Assembly: GCA_021736785.1 (NCBI GenBank)
Contig: JAIPFF010000004.1
Coordinates: 1 to 64,000 of the forward strand
DNA: 64,000 bases
From: Thiohalocapsa sp.
GTDB taxonomy: Bacteria; Pseudomonadota; Gammaproteobacteria; Chromatiales; Chromatiaceae
Direction: 5' to 3'
The notes under the pieces are model-generated. The model was given only the letters and a program-made list of their open reading frames with translations. It was not told the origin of the DNA and ran no database searches. The translations under genes and the position numbers were made by a program. Of the stretch, positions 21,404 to 32,142 are shown piece by piece (within the stretch, counting starts at the first letter, position 1; the number at the start of each line of letters is the position of its first letter).

Positions 21404-21877
21404 TTAGTCGTCTCCCATCATGGACTGTAGATAGTTCTCGAGACCGGTGTTGGCGATCAGCCACTGCTGGGACTCGACCCAGTCGATGTGCTCTTCGATC
21501 TCCTCCAGAATTTCGGTCAGCTCGTCGCGGCTCACGTAGTCCTTATGATCCTCGCAGAGCTTGATCGCGCTGACGAGACGGGCGCGTATGCTGTTCAGCA
21601 TGGACATGTCGCCGGTGAGGATCTCCGGCACATCTTCACCGATCAGCAGTTTGCCGAGGTCTTGCAGGTTCGGCAGACCTTCCAGGAACAGGATGCGCTC
21701 AACGAGGTCGTCGGCCATCTTCATGGCCTGGATGGAGCGCTTGTACTCGTAGTCGTTGAACGCGTGCAGACCCCAGTTCTTGGTCATGCGCGCATGGAGA
21801 AACAGCTGGTTGATTGCAGTCAGCTGGTCCTTGAGGCAATCGTTCAGGACTAGCAGGACGGGGCTGTCGCCTTGCAC
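21404..21877 (-). CDS. bfr: bacterioferritin, haem-binding subunit with lost ferroxidase site
   Basis: A 157-residue bacterioferritin. The family fold is clear ([37 protein letters not shown]). Haem-ligand methionine 52 is retained in IQAMKMADD, but the ferroxidase ligands are mostly gone: E18 to Q, E51 to A, H54 to M, E94 to S and E127 to I, with only H130 left. The start is GTG at 21877, fixed by a strong AAGGAG seven bases upstream. It is first in a two-gene operon. Complementary subunits of this kind are known in Neisseria and Pseudomonas. Confidence 0.93.
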   Translation of the reverse strand: MQGDSPVLLVLNDCLKDQLTAINQLFLHARMTKNWGLHAFNDYEYKRSIQAMKMADDLVERILFLEGLPNLQDLGKLLIGEDVPEILTGDMSMLNSIRARLVSAIKLCEDHKDYVSRDELTEILEEIEEHIDWVESQQWLIANTGLENYLQSMMGDD

Positions 21878-22221
21878 AGGGCGTCTCCTTGAGGGTTGTG
21901 GACTATTGCGGTTGCGCCTGGAGGCGTCGCGCTAAACAACGCCGGAGGATGTCGGAACTGCTTCGATTCGTTCGGTGTGCCATTGTCTCCGGTAGGGAAT
22001 TTGCCATTTCTTTTCGTCGACCCGGGCGGGCCGGGCGCTGACGCCGGGGCAAGGAGCGCCACTCGGGGTCGCTGAGCGTGTTCCGGTTAGCATCGATCTT
22101 GTCGCTAGCCGTAAACTGTTGTTCTCGAAGAGACAGGTGAGAATCAAAAAAGTAATTGCGAATCACTCTCGTTATCGGTATTGTTGTCTCGAAGCTTACC
22201 GACGATTAAGGTTAACCCACC
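21878..22221. other. divergent bfr / bfd regulatory region
   Basis: 344 bases separate the divergent bacterioferritin operon and bfd. An AT-rich core (22138-22190) within otherwise GC-rich DNA carries the candidate Fur site at 22158-22176. No gene is present. Confidence 0.6.
22158..22176 (+). promoter_or_regulatory. possible Fur box
   Basis: GCGAATCACTCTCGTTATC matches 12 of 19 positions of the classical Fur consensus, including the complete TTATC end. It lies in the AT-rich part of the shared region, about 45 bases upstream of bfd. bfd is iron-starvation induced in relatives, so Fur control would make sense. The match is moderate. Confidence 0.35.
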
Positions 22222-22428
22222 ATGTATGTCTGTGTTTGCAACAAGGTTACGGATCGACAAATCCACGAAGCCTGCAACGACGGAGCACACTCCATGCAAT
22301 GTCTCCGCGACCGGTTAAAGGTTGCCACCTGCTGCGGACGCTGCGCGGAATGCGCTCAGGGCCTGCTCAACCAATCGGTGATGCCGGACTCCAGCGTGCG
22401 GGCTCCGGAATCTTTTGTAGCCGCATAG
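22222..22428 (+). CDS. bfd: bacterioferritin-associated ferredoxin
   Basis: A 68-residue [2Fe-2S] protein of the Bfd family. Its four cluster cysteines are C4, C6, C38 and C41 (MYVCVCNKVT, then TCCGRCAEC), the same positions as in E. coli Bfd. It reduces the haem-bound core iron of bacterioferritin to release Fe2+. It is divergent from the bfr pair, which has a haem-binding subunit to serve as its docking partner. Confidence 0.93.
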   Translation: MYVCVCNKVTDRQIHEACNDGAHSMQCLRDRLKVATCCGRCAECAQGLLNQSVMPDSSVRAPESFVAA

Positions 22429-23244
22429 AGCTGGTTGCCCGATTTCTTCGACTGCCCAACCCGACCGGATCAGGGCTACCTCACGGGCCGTCACGGCCGC
22501 TCGCTCGCAAGCTAGCGTCAGCGGTGGTTGCGGCTCCTTTCGCCAAGCCTCGAACCTCAACCCGTCTCCTCCCCGAGCTAGAGCCCGCGAGTGCTTTTTC
22601 CAAGTCCTGCCGTCACGCTGAGCCATGAACCGCCCCTGTCCGGTCTGTGCGTTGTATCGGGCGTCCAGTGATGCGCCGCCTGCACCGCAGCCCCAAGACG
22701 ACAACGACTTCGCACGCTCGCTGCTGGTGATCGTCGACAGACCGCCCTTACTTCGCCCGCCAATGTAACAAGACCGCCTGCAATCCTGGCAGCGTCTGTG
22801 ACTGTGCGGGCGTCCAGAAGATCGAAACGATGTCGCTGCGCGCCAGCAATGTCGCCGTTGTAGCCAATGTAGCCGGCCGTTGTGCGGCGAGCACCGTTCT
22901 CCGCACGACTCCGCCGCCTGGCTACGCTTGCGCCGTTTCCAGGTGCCGGCTTAGCTCGCGCTCACGCGGTCCGGCACCCACGGAAGGGTCACCCTGGAAG
23001 AGCTGCCTTTTAGGGGTAGAAACCGTCGATTTCGGCCACGCGCGACTGCGGCCAAGTCGCTATGCCGACAGTCCGCTTCAGCGCACACAACAGAGAGCCA
23101 GAGACAACGCGCCCAGTGGCAGCAGCCGACCCATTGCGGCCAGCTGCCTTGGCAACGTGAACGCCCGCTCCAGCGAGATCACCAGACGACAGTACGTGGT
23201 TCCTTCTGCCACGCGCGCACAAGACAAGACCGCGACACAGCGGG
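22429..23244. other. gene-poor intergenic region
   Basis: 816 bases with no gene I can support. The open frames are short and overlap in conflicting frames. A 47-codon frame at 22626-22769 (MNRPCPVCALYR start) contains a CPVC motif but has no ribosome site. It may be decayed DNA. Confidence 0.45.
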
Positions 23245-23724
23245 TCACTCCCCGGCCAGGGCCAGTGCGCGCTCGACGACGTCGTTGGCGAGCCAACCTC
23301 CATGACGGCGGATACGCTCGACGGCCTGGGCCATCGAGTCCAACTTCCCGCGCCGTTTGGCGTGGAGAAGCACGCCAAGGGAGCCCGTCATCGGGATGGA
23401 GCTGCGGCGGGCGACGCGCCTCGCCTTGAGGTCGTCCAGAACCACGGTGGCGCCCGGAAGATCCAGTGCGAGTTGAATCACCGCCGCCTCGCCGAAATCC
23501 AGCTCGCCAGCCAGGAGCGGCGAAACCCCGTTCGCCAAGGCGCATACCTCGATACCCGAGACGGTTCGCAGCCTCCGGGCAGTGTCGTCCAGTTGGGCGC
23601 CGGCCTCCAACTCCCGAAGCACAGGCTCCGGCACCAACACCCGGCCATACAGCGCCGGAAGGGCGTCGAGCTCACCCAAGGCGACGGTCAGGTGAATGAC
23701 CGGGCTGCTATTGAGGATGATCAC
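23245..23724 (-). CDS. DUF3368 PIN-like putative toxin
   Basis: A 159-residue DUF3368 protein, the PIN-nuclease-like half of a toxin-antitoxin family. It begins with a beta strand and NSSPVIHL, where PIN domains carry their first acidic site, and has conserved ELDFGEAAVIQLAL and VVLDDLKARRVA blocks with acidic residues suited to metal binding, then a GSLGVLLHAKRRG motif. The start is taken as GTG 23724 (VIILNSSP). It overlaps the upstream UPF0175 gene by 17 bases, as in known pairs. The predicted role is RNA cleavage when unopposed, which is inferred from the family. Confidence 0.8.
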   Translation of the reverse strand: MIILNSSPVIHLTVALGELDALPALYGRVLVPEPVLRELEAGAQLDDTARRLRTVSGIEVCALANGVSPLLAGELDFGEAAVIQLALDLPGATVVLDDLKARRVARRSSIPMTGSLGVLLHAKRRGKLDSMAQAVERIRRHGGWLANDVVERALALAGE

Positions 23725-23986
23725 CGGCGGCCTCGGCGGCAGCGAGGTCCCCGTCCAACTCGCCAGCGCCCACCTGGATGGCAGATACCCCCAGGCGGCC
23801 AAGCTCGGCGAGAAAGGCCACCCGCCCCATCCCGATCAGACCGGCGGCCTGCCCCGAGCTGAGCCTGCCGGTCTCGAACAACTTGGCAGCCATGGCCAGA
23901 CGCGCCTCGCGCTCAAACTCGGCACGGGACATATGCAGGGCATCTGGGAAGGTCTCGGGGTAATCGATGGACAAGGTGTTGCTCAT
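23708..23986 (-). CDS. UPF0175 family putative antitoxin
   Basis: A 92-residue UPF0175 protein. The family pattern is visible: an N-terminal IDYPETFPDALH strand, SRAEFEREARLAMAAKLFE, then GRLSSGQAAGLIGMGRVAFL, which resembles a ribbon/HTH DNA-binding region. ATG 23986 is chosen because sequence upstream is not conserved-looking. The stop lies inside the DUF3368 gene. UPF0175-DUF3368 is a recurrent two-gene module, so this is the likely antitoxin and autoregulator. Confidence 0.82.
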   Translation of the reverse strand: MSNTLSIDYPETFPDALHMSRAEFEREARLAMAAKLFETGRLSSGQAAGLIGMGRVAFLAELGRLGVSAIQVGAGELDGDLAAAEAAGDHPQ

Positions 23987-24061
23987 GGCCAAGTGCTCGA
24001 GGCTGCGTAGGCGTATCGCTAATGTTCGCCCAATCGACCGGGCGAAGCCAGGGTGGCGAAG

Positions 24062-24085
24062 ATATCCGGGGACATATCCGGGGAC
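24062..24085 (+). repeat. 12-bp tandem repeat
   Basis: ATATCCGGGGAC occurs twice head to tail (24062-24073 and 24074-24085) and is followed by AGTGTGTGCAAT. The GGGGACAGTGT text resembles sequence often found beside REP-associated tyrosine transposase genes, but no transposase is present here. Confidence 0.6.
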
Positions 24086-24444
24086 AGTGTGTGCAATCAG
24101 TGGTCTTGGAGCGCGTCCGCGGTCCTCGCGACTGCAGAGTACGGGCAGCAAAACACCAGTGTCTGCAAATGGCCGACTCCTGTCTCCCCGTCTTCCGGCC
24201 GCGAACGGCTGCTGTGCGTCGGAAACCCGCCTCCCGTCGCATGGGTAACGAGAGCAGCACCCGACCCACAATGGCCGCCGTGGTTGAACTCCGAACGGTC
24301 CGGCGACGGGAGCGAACAGGATTAGAATGCGCCGGGGTCACCTCATGTCGGCGTTCGCGGTTGGGTCGGGTAACGAGCGGGGCATCGACTCAGCCTTGCC
24401 CGGTTGATGACGGGAACAGCGCATGGGACGCGCCGCGGTTTCGA

Positions 24445-24660
24445 TCAGTGACGATCAAGAACGATCCGCTATCGGGCCTTGGCGGTGCGCAGATGCTCCG
24501 TGGCGTCGTTGACTTGTTCCATCCTGAAGTGTTCCGTGACGGGAGCAATCCGCTGCCGGGCGGCGAACTCCAGCATGCGGCGGATGGCGAGCAGGCCGCC
24601 ATGGCGGCGGGACTCAAACCAAATGGCCTCCGAGATACTCGGGGCGGTTCATGCCGAGCA
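24445..24660 (-). pseudogene. C-terminal remnant of a zinc-type alcohol dehydrogenase
   Basis: The minus strand encodes [17 protein letters not shown], then [17 protein letters not shown], a TAG stop (24469-24471), then RIVLDRH and TGA (24445-24447). This is the C-terminal signature of medium-chain alcohol dehydrogenases, in which the stopped codon is normally Tyr (KARYRIVL). Upstream residues [15 protein letters not shown] and [11 protein letters not shown] lie in two different frames, showing a frameshift as well. No N-terminal or zinc-binding part was found, so this is a decayed fragment. Confidence 0.65.
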
Positions 24661-25050
24661 GCGGCCGCGGCAGCCGAGGAGTCCGAAACCAGAAACCAGC
24701 AAGCTTGCGCCGATCTCCGGACGACGACGCGGGGTTCGCAACGCCGGATTGCCGTGCGCCCATACGTCGTTGTCCTCGCCAACAACGTCGTCGTCCCAGA
24801 ACTACATCGACCGAATTCAGCGAGCCCCGAGCGACAGGTTAGGTTGCCGGAGTTGGAGACGACCCTACCGGCATTCCCGAACTCGACGACCTCTATCCTG
24901 CTTCAGTCAGGAACAACTGCAGGCGCGGGGAGGCGCAAACCGAACAGTGAAGGGACAGTTTCCGGACGCGATCCGGGGGATCGAATGGGGACCGGCTCAA
25001 GGCCAAGACCACGCAAGTCACTGATCTAGAAAAGATAAAGGGCAGGGAAA

Positions 25051-25141
25051 TGGCGGAGAGAGAGGGATTCGAACCCTCGATGGGCTTTTAACCCATACTC
25101 CCTTAGCAGGGGAGCGCCTTCAGCCACTCGGCCATCTCTCC
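25051..25141 (-). tRNA. tRNA-Ser (GCT anticodon)
   Basis: A 91-nt class II tRNA on the minus strand with acceptor GGAGAGA/TCTCTCC, discriminator G, encoded CCA (25051-25053), a long variable arm and a GGTTCGAATCC T-arm. The anticodon loop CTGCTAA gives GCT. It follows csrA on the same strand, the conserved csrA-tRNA-Ser order of gammaproteobacteria. Confidence 0.97.
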
Positions 25142-25155
25142 GTGGTCGGCTTGCT

Positions 25156-25186
25156 ATTTTAACAGCATTACCCCGCCTGCGGTCCA
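25156..25186 (-). promoter_or_regulatory. putative tRNA-Ser promoter
   Basis: On the minus strand, TGGACC (25181-25186) is separated by 19 bases from TAAAAT (25156-25161), which lies about 15 bases before the mature tRNA 5' end in the only AT-rich patch nearby. The -10 is good; the -35 matches 4 of 6 with long spacing. Confidence 0.4.
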
Positions 25187-25414
25187 GCCTTTGTGAAGCG
25201 GCTCCGGGCGAATGGCGTTTAGGGGCGGCGGACATGTTTGCGCGGTCCGGGACGGCGGCTTTTGCCGATTGCACGTCTACCTGCGCAGGCGCCGGGACAT
25301 GGATGTCGCGCACCGCCGGTTGCGTCCTGCGGATGCCGTCACGGATGTTGCCGGCCGGTCGGTACGGACGGGGATCGCCCGCAACGACCGGCCTCGGATT
25401 TTGATCGTGCGCCT

Positions 25415-25630
25415 CTACTCGGTCGGGGGATTGCCCGGCGTCACACCGTCTTGGACCGCTTGAGCCTGCTCGCGCTTGATACGCTCGTAGATCTCTTCGC
25501 GGTGGACAGCCACGTCCCGTGGAGCGTTGACGCCGATGCGTACCTGATTGCCCTTGACGCCAAGCACGGTGACGGTGACGTCGTCACCGATCATCAGCGT
25601 CTCACCAACCCGACGGGTCAAAATCAACAT
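25415..25630 (-). CDS. csrA: carbon storage regulator (RNA-binding translational regulator)
   Basis: CsrA binds GGA-containing hairpins near ribosome sites and represses or stabilises mRNAs, controlling glycogen, motility and biofilm genes. The 71-residue protein starts [12 protein letters not shown] and carries RNA-contact residues L4, T5, R6 and R44 (in [10 protein letters not shown]). ATG 25630 is preceded by AGGGAG at about 11 bases; the open frame to 25663 is not conserved. It lies downstream of lysC and upstream of tRNA-Ser, the usual order. The upstream regulator uvrY is at 3916. Confidence 0.97.
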   Translation of the reverse strand: MLILTRRVGETLMIGDDVTVTVLGVKGNQVRIGVNAPRDVAVHREEIYERIKREQAQAVQDGVTPGNPPTE

Positions 25631-25961
25631 TTTGCGTGTTCTCCCTAAATTCCTTTCATACAATGCAGTCGATCCGTTTCACGCGCCGCGTGGATTGTGG
25701 CGGTGATGCTCCTGCCGAAAGACTGCGACCAACCGAACCGGCATGACCGGCGCTTCGAAATTCTAGCAGTACACGCACTTAACGTGCATCTGCCTGGTAT
25801 TCGGATGACATTCGAGTCCGCAAGATTTTTCCGGGGCCCGCTCTCGCGCCGTACCGGTCTGTTCGGCGAGCGCACTCCCGCTGACCCCTCGCAGATGCAA
25901 GCAACGCGGCCTCGCCGCACTTAGCACGCGGAGCGAAGCGTTGCTTGTTTTGCTTCTCTTG
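25631..25961 (-). other. csrA leader / lysC-csrA intergenic region
   Basis: 331 bases. Close to the lysC stop is a 9-bp inverted repeat, CAAGCAACG (25898-25906) with CGTTGCTTG (25939-25947), around a GC-rich 32-base loop. It could fold as a large hairpin but has no T tract. A TAGAAT -10-like element on the minus strand at 25760-25765 would give csrA a long leader of about 120 bases. Confidence 0.4.
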
Positions 25962-27203
25962 CTAGGCCACGACGTCCAAGCTGCCGTCGGCGTCCAATTG
26001 GAAGGCGTCGTGCAGGGTGCGGACGCCCAACTCTAGATATTTCTCGTCGACGACCACCGAAATTTTGATTTCGGATGTTGAAATCATTCTAATATTGATT
26101 CCTTCTTTCGCCAGCGCTTCGAACATGCGGCTAGCGATGCCGGCATGGGAGCGCATGCCGACGCCGACCAAACTGATTTTCACGATCCGCTTGTCGCCGG
26201 AGACCTCGCGAGCCGACAACGATTCGGCGGTGTGGCGCAGGACACCCATGGCCTTGTCGAAATCGTTGCGGTGCACGGTGAACGTGAAATCCGTCGTCTT
26301 CTCGGCCGCCGCGACATTTTGGATGATCATGTCGACCTCGATATTCGCGTCCGAGATCGGGCCGAGGATCTTGTAGGCGACGCCGGGCTCATCCGGCACG
26401 CCCAGGATGGTCAGCTTCGCCTCGTCTTTGGCGAACGCGATACCCGCGATCTTGGCCTCTTCCACGTCATCCTCCTCGAAAGTGATCAGCGTGCCGGCGC
26501 CTTCTTCGAAGCTCGACAGAACGCGCAGCGGAACGCGGTATTTACCGGCGAATTCAACGGCGCGAATCTGCAGCACTTTCGAGCCCAGGCTGGCCATCTC
26601 CAGCATTTCCTCGAACGTAATCCGATCGAGCTTACGCGCCTTCGGCTCGATTCTGGGATCAGTGGTATAGACCCCGTCGACATCCGTATAAATCTGGCAT
26701 TCATCTGCCTTCAGCGCCGCCGCCATCGCCACCGCCGATGTATCGGACCCGCCGCGCCCGAGGGTCGTGATATTGCCTTGACCGTCGGTGCCCTGAAAGC
26801 CGGCCACCACGACGACGCTGCCGGCGTCCAGATCGGCCCGCACGCGGGCGCCGTCGATGGCGCGAATCCGTGCCTTGTTGTGGGCGCTGTCGGTGCGCAC
26901 CTGGACTTGCCCTCCGGTGTAGGACCGGGCCGGGCAGCCGATTGCATTCAGAGCCATCGACAGAAGAGCGATGGTGACTTGCTCGCCGGTCGAGAGCAGC
27001 ACGTCCAGTTCGCGCGGGGTTGGCCGTGACTCGATCTGAGTCGCCAGGCCGATCAACCGATCGGTCTCCCCCGACATCGCCGAGACCACCACAACGACGC
27101 TGTCTCCGCGCTCGCGCGCCCGCTTCACTTTTTCCGCCACGGCCTTGATACGGTCGATCGTTCCGACCGATGTGCCGCCGTACTTCTGGACGATCAGTGC
27201 CAT
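25962..27203 (-). CDS. lysC: aspartate kinase
   Basis: Phosphorylates aspartate, the entry to lysine, threonine and methionine synthesis. The 413-residue protein has the catalytic KYGGTSVG motif at its N-terminus, [12 protein letters not shown] and the [13 protein letters not shown] nucleotide/aspartate block, then two ACT domains (about 265-335 and 345-405) typical of feedback-regulated single-domain aspartokinases. ATG 27203 gives [12 protein letters not shown], the family start; the longer frame to 27404 is not needed. It lies between alaS and csrA, as in many gammaproteobacteria. Confidence 0.96.
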   Translation of the reverse strand: MALIVQKYGGTSVGTIDRIKAVAEKVKRARERGDSVVVVVSAMSGETDRLIGLATQIESRPTPRELDVLLSTGEQVTIALLSMALNAIGCPARSYTGGQVQVRTDSAHNKARIRAIDGARVRADLDAGSVVVVAGFQGTDGQGNITTLGRGGSDTSAVAMAAALKADECQIYTDVDGVYTTDPRIEPKARKLDRITFEEMLEMASLGSKVLQIRAVEFAGKYRVPLRVLSSFEEGAGTLITFEEDDVEEAKIAGIAFAKDEAKLTILGVPDEPGVAYKILGPISDANIEVDMIIQNVAAAEKTTDFTFTVHRNDFDKAMGVLRHTAESLSAREVSGDKRIVKISLVGVGMRSHAGIASRMFEALAKEGINIRMISTSEIKISVVVDEKYLELGVRTLHDAFQLDADGSLDVVA

Positions 27204-27294
27204 AGATTCAACAACAAGATTCGAGCCCTTCGAGTGCCGGGCAGTTCCGTAGGTCACGGCTGCACCGACGATTTTCCGATCAACGGTCCACGCG

Positions 27295-29907
27295 TTATTC
27301 GACCGCGGCGGCGCGCTCGCGCACCCAGCCGCCGACCAGTTCCAGCGCGGCGGGAATGCCGGCCGGATCGTTGCCGCCGGCCTGCGCCATATCGGGCCGC
27401 CCACCTCCGCGACCGCCGACTTTCTCGGCGGCGGCCTTCACCAAGTCGCCCGCTTTGAAGCGATCGGTAAGATCCTTGGTGACGCCGGCGATCAGATTGA
27501 CCTTGCCGTCGCTCTCCGCGGCCAGCAGGACGATGCCCGAGCCGACCTTGTTCTTCAGCTGATCGAGGGTATCGCGCAGGGATTTCGGATCGACGCCCTC
27601 GAGACGTGCCGCCAGCACCTTGACGCCGTCGACCTCGACCACCTGCTCGGCCAGGTCGCTGCCGGCGGCGCTCGCCAGCTTGGCCTTGAGGTGCTCCAAC
27701 TCCTTTTCGAGCTTGCGGTTGCGCTCGACCAACTGCGCCACCTTCTCGTCGACCTCGCCGGGCGCGCCCTTGACCAGTTCGGCGACGCGCGAGAGCCGCG
27801 CCTCTTCGTCCTCGATCCAGGCCAGCGCGCGCGCGCCGGCAACGGCCTCGATGCGTCGAACACCGGAGCTGATGCCGCTTTCGGCGACGATTTTGAACAG
27901 GCCGATGTCGCCCACCGCCCGCACGTGGGTGCCGCCGCAGAGCTCCGTGGAGAAATCGCCCATGCGCAGGACGCGCACCTGGTCTGCGTATTTTTCGCCG
28001 AACAGCGCGATGGCGCCCGATGCCCTGGCGTCTTCCAAGCCCATGATCCGCGTCTCGACGGTATGGTTCTCGCGGATTTCGCGGTTGACCAAGTGCTCGA
28101 TCTCGCGCAGTTGCTCGCGGCTGACGGGCTCGTAGTGGGAAAAGTCGAAACGCAGGCGCTCCGGGCCGACCAGCGAGCCGCGCTGCTGCACATGATCGCC
28201 GAGCACGCGGCGCAATGCGGCATGCAGCAAATGGGTCGACGAATGGTGGAGCGCCGTTGCCAGGCGCCGCTGCGCATCCACGCGCGCTTCGACGTCGTCA
28301 CCCTCTTGCAACTCGCCCTCGGCGACGCGGCCGATATGGCAGATGACGCCGTCTCCCTGCTTGTGCGTATCCTGCACCTCGAACCGGGCAGACTCGCCGA
28401 CCAGCCAGCCGCGGTCACCGACTTGGCCGCCCGACTCCGCGTAAAACGGACTCACGTCGAGCACCACCAGGCCCTGTTGGCCGGCGCTCAAACGATCGCA
28501 GGCCTCGCCGTCGACGTATAGTCCGATGATCGTGCCGCGGTCGTCGAAGCCGTCATAGCCGGTGAAGTCGGTCTCGCCTTCGATGTCGATCCGCGCCTGT
28601 TGCCCGGCGCCGAAATGGCTGGCCGCGCGGGCGCGCTCTTTTTGTGCCGTCATCTCGCGCTCGAACCCGGCCATATCCAGCGTCAGGCCGCGCTCGCGGG
28701 CGATGTCGGCGGTCAGATCGGCCGGGAAGCCATAGGTGTCGTACAGGCGAAAAACCGCATCGCCGGGGATCTCGGTGCCGGTCAGCTCGGCGGCGATGTC
28801 GTCGAAGATGCGCATGCCCTGCTCGAGGGTATCGGCGAAGCGTTCTTCCTCGGTCTTCAGCACCCGCTCCACGTGCTCGCGCTTGGCGCGCAGTTCCGGG
28901 TAGGCATCGCCCATCTCGGCGGCCAGCGGTTCGACGAGCTTGTGGAAAAACGGCTGATGCTGGCCGAGTTGGTAACCGTGTCGGATGGCGCGGCGGATGA
29001 TCCGGCGCTGAACATAGCCGCGGCCCTCGTTGCCCGGCGTGACGCCGTCGACCACCAGGAACGCCGCCGAGCGGATATGGTCGGCGATCACGCGCAGCGA
29101 CTTGTTGTCGCGATCGCTGCAGGCGGTCACGTCCGCCGCGGCGCCGATCAGGGTGCGGAACAGATCGATCTCGTAGTTGCTGTGCACGCCCTGCATGACG
29201 GCGGCCAGGCGCTCCAGCCCCATGCCGGTGTCCACGGACGGACGCGGCAACGGCGTCAGCGTGCCGCTGCTGTCGCGGTCGTACTGCATAAAGACCAGAT
29301 TCCAGATCTCCACGTAGCGGTCGCCGTCCTCCTCGGGAGTGCCGGGCGGTCCGCCGGGGATGCCGGGGCCGTGATCGTAGAAGATCTCGGAGCACGGGCC
29401 GCAAGGCCCGGTCTCGCCCATGGACCAGAAGTTATCCTTTTCTCCGCAGCGCGAGAAACGAGCAGGATCGATGCCGATCTCGTCGAGCCAGATACGCTCG
29501 GCCTCTTCGTCTTCGATGTAGACCGTGATCCACAAGCGCTCCGGCGGAAGCTTGAGCACGTCGGTCAGAAAGTTCCAGGCATACTCGATGGCTTCACGCT
29601 TGAAGTAGTCGCCGAAGCTGAAGTTGCCCAGCATCTCGAAGAAGGTGTGATGGCGTGCGGTATAGCCGACGTTCTCGAGATCGTTGTGCTTGCCGCCGGC
29701 GCGCACGCAGCGCTGGGAGGTCGCGGCACGCGCGTAGCCGCGTTTCTCGCGGCCGAGAAACACCTCCTTGAACTGGACCATGCCGGCGTTCGTGAACAAC
29801 AGGGTCGGGTCGTTGCCCGGCACCAGTGGGCTGCTTTCGACCACGGCGTGTCCGCGCGCGGCGAAAAAGTCGAGGAATGCTTGTCGAAGCTCGGCGCTGC
29901 TCTTCAT
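27295..29907 (-). CDS. alaS: alanyl-tRNA synthetase
   Basis: Charges tRNA-Ala. The 870-residue protein has class II motifs ([24 protein letters not shown]), the editing-domain zinc motif [11 protein letters not shown] with the later CGGTHV, and the C-terminal DHHA1 domain with [15 protein letters not shown]. Full length for the family. The ATG at 29907 ([15 protein letters not shown]) is the canonical start. It lies downstream of recX and upstream of lysC. Confidence 0.97.
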   Translation of the reverse strand: MKSSAELRQAFLDFFAARGHAVVESSPLVPGNDPTLLFTNAGMVQFKEVFLGREKRGYARAATSQRCVRAGGKHNDLENVGYTARHHTFFEMLGNFSFGDYFKREAIEYAWNFLTDVLKLPPERLWITVYIEDEEAERIWLDEIGIDPARFSRCGEKDNFWSMGETGPCGPCSEIFYDHGPGIPGGPPGTPEEDGDRYVEIWNLVFMQYDRDSSGTLTPLPRPSVDTGMGLERLAAVMQGVHSNYEIDLFRTLIGAAADVTACSDRDNKSLRVIADHIRSAAFLVVDGVTPGNEGRGYVQRRIIRRAIRHGYQLGQHQPFFHKLVEPLAAEMGDAYPELRAKREHVERVLKTEEERFADTLEQGMRIFDDIAAELTGTEIPGDAVFRLYDTYGFPADLTADIARERGLTLDMAGFEREMTAQKERARAASHFGAGQQARIDIEGETDFTGYDGFDDRGTIIGLYVDGEACDRLSAGQQGLVVLDVSPFYAESGGQVGDRGWLVGESARFEVQDTHKQGDGVICHIGRVAEGELQEGDDVEARVDAQRRLATALHHSSTHLLHAALRRVLGDHVQQRGSLVGPERLRFDFSHYEPVSREQLREIEHLVNREIRENHTVETRIMGLEDARASGAIALFGEKYADQVRVLRMGDFSTELCGGTHVRAVGDIGLFKIVAESGISSGVRRIEAVAGARALAWIEDEEARLSRVAELVKGAPGEVDEKVAQLVERNRKLEKELEHLKAKLASAAGSDLAEQVVEVDGVKVLAARLEGVDPKSLRDTLDQLKNKVGSGIVLLAAESDGKVNLIAGVTKDLTDRFKAGDLVKAAAEKVGGRGGGRPDMAQAGGNDPAGIPAALELVGGWVRERAAAVE

Positions 29908-29983
29908 GGCAACAGACTCATGGGATGCGATCGGAATTCGGAGCGGCAGGTTGTCGGGACAGCCTGGGCGGGTGGACGCAAAT

Positions 29984-30364
29984 TCAATGATCGGCGTCGA
30001 GAAAACGCGCGATCAAGTAGGACGGAAAGCCGCGATATTCCAAGAAACGCGCCCGTTTTGCCAGCGATTCACGCTCGGTTCTTGACCCAGCACCGAATCG
30101 GCGGTCGTGCGCGGCACCGATCAGGGCCAGACACCGCTCGTCGTCGAGTTGGAGGTGGGGCTCGATCTGGCTGTCCGAAAGGCCCTTTTCACGGAGCTCG
30201 AAGCGGATGCGCACCGGCCCGAAGCCCTTGTGGAGGCGCTCGGCCACGTACACTTCCACCAGGCGCTCCTCGCTGAGCAGACCATCGCGCTCGAGCGCGT
30301 CCATCACGCGCTTGACGTCTTCGGGCGGATAACCGCGCCGGCACAGCTTGACGGCGAGCTCCAT
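29984..30364 (-). CDS. recX: RecA inhibitor RecX (N-terminus uncertain)
   Basis: RecX caps RecA filaments and blocks ATPase and strand exchange. The 126-residue ATG-initiated frame holds the helical RecX repeats ([32 protein letters not shown], shown in part by its order; then [15 protein letters not shown] and [18 protein letters not shown]). It is shorter than usual. In-frame sequence upstream of the ATG continues the homology (EIRSRAVKLLTTREHTR), but I see no ATG, GTG or TTG there before the recA stop. An unusual start or a base error near 30420-30446 is possible. It follows recA as expected. Confidence 0.85.
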   Translation of the reverse strand: MELAVKLCRRGYPPEDVKRVMDALERDGLLSEERLVEVYVAERLHKGFGPVRIRFELREKGLSDSQIEPHLQLDDERCLALIGAAHDRRFGAGSRTERESLAKRARFLEYRGFPSYLIARFLDADH

Positions 30365-30464
30365 GCGCGTGTGCTCGCGGGTCGTCAGCAGCTTTACCGC
30401 ACGGCTTCGGATTTCGGATAAGGGCGCCGTCGCCGGCGCCCCGCATGAGGCGGCGTCGTCCAGC

Positions 30465-31511
<1,047 letters not shown>

Positions 31512-31571
31512 TGCCACTCCAGTTGGACCGCCTACCGCAACGTCGGGCGGCTTGCGATCGAAACACGAAAG

Positions 31572-31600
31572 ATTATCACATAGCCCATGGGGCTCGTCAC
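31572..31600 (-). promoter_or_regulatory. putative extended -10 promoter of recA
   Basis: On the minus strand, GTGACG (-35, 31595-31600) is followed after 17 bases by GATAAT (-10, 31572-31577), with a TG extension (TGTGATAAT). The spacer contains a perfect inverted repeat, AGCCC-ATG-GGGCT (31582-31594). The -35 overlaps the end of thpR. The 5' leader would be about 55 bases. Confidence 0.5.
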
Positions 31601-32142
31601 GATGCACCGTACACCGATAGTGGCCAGCGCTTCAATACCTCGTAGGATGGCGTACGGCCCGCCCTGCTGGCGGCGAGCACGAAGTCGCGCACCGGCCAGT
31701 CCGGCGTCGCCGTCGGCACCGTCGGGGGCAACGGTCCGGCCTTGCGGCTGAGTGTGACATGGGGTCGAAACGGCCGCTTTTCCGGCGCCAGGCCGCAATC
31801 CGAAAGCCGTGCCTGCAGCCGCGAAACCAATACCGTCAGCGCCTCCGGCACCGCCGCCGGCGCGGCCCAGCGAATGCGCGGTTTCGTCCAGTCGCCGAGA
31901 CGCCCGAGGCGCAGCCGGAAGGCCGGCGCCTCGATACCGTCGCCGGCGGCCTCGACGCAGGCACGCACCTGCGGCGCGACGGCGCCGACGAAGACCAGCG
32001 TCAGGTGCAGGTCGAGCGGATGGTTTTCCCGCCCGGTCGGCCGGGGCAGCGCCGCACGCACCTGCACCAGCGCCTCGCGCACCGGCCGCGGCGGCCAGAG
32101 CGCGAAAAACAACCGCTCGGCGGGCGCGGTATCAGCGGGCAT
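31597..32142 (-). CDS. thpR: RNA 2',3'-cyclic phosphodiesterase (2'-5' RNA ligase family)
   Basis: A 181-residue member of the 2H phosphoesterase family, with both catalytic HxTx motifs: H46-LTL ([10 protein letters not shown]) and H128-VTL (RPHVTLSRK). It hydrolyses 2',3'-cyclic phosphate RNA ends; the 2'-5' ligase activity is weaker. The start overlaps the end of pncC by 11 bases, indicating co-translation. It separates pncC from recA, a common variant of the cinA-recA order. Confidence 0.93.
   Translation of the reverse strand: MPADTAPAERLFFALWPPRPVREALVQVRAALPRPTGRENHPLDLHLTLVFVGAVAPQVRACVEAAGDGIEAPAFRLRLGRLGDWTKPRIRWAAPAAVPEALTVLVSRLQARLSDCGLAPEKRPFRPHVTLSRKAGPLPPTVPTATPDWPVRDFVLAASRAGRTPSYEVLKRWPLSVYGAS

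Noticed and set aside
22626..22769. 47-codon frame starting MNRPCPVCALYR
   Set aside because: A CPVC motif alone, no ribosome site and no family; not listed as a gene.
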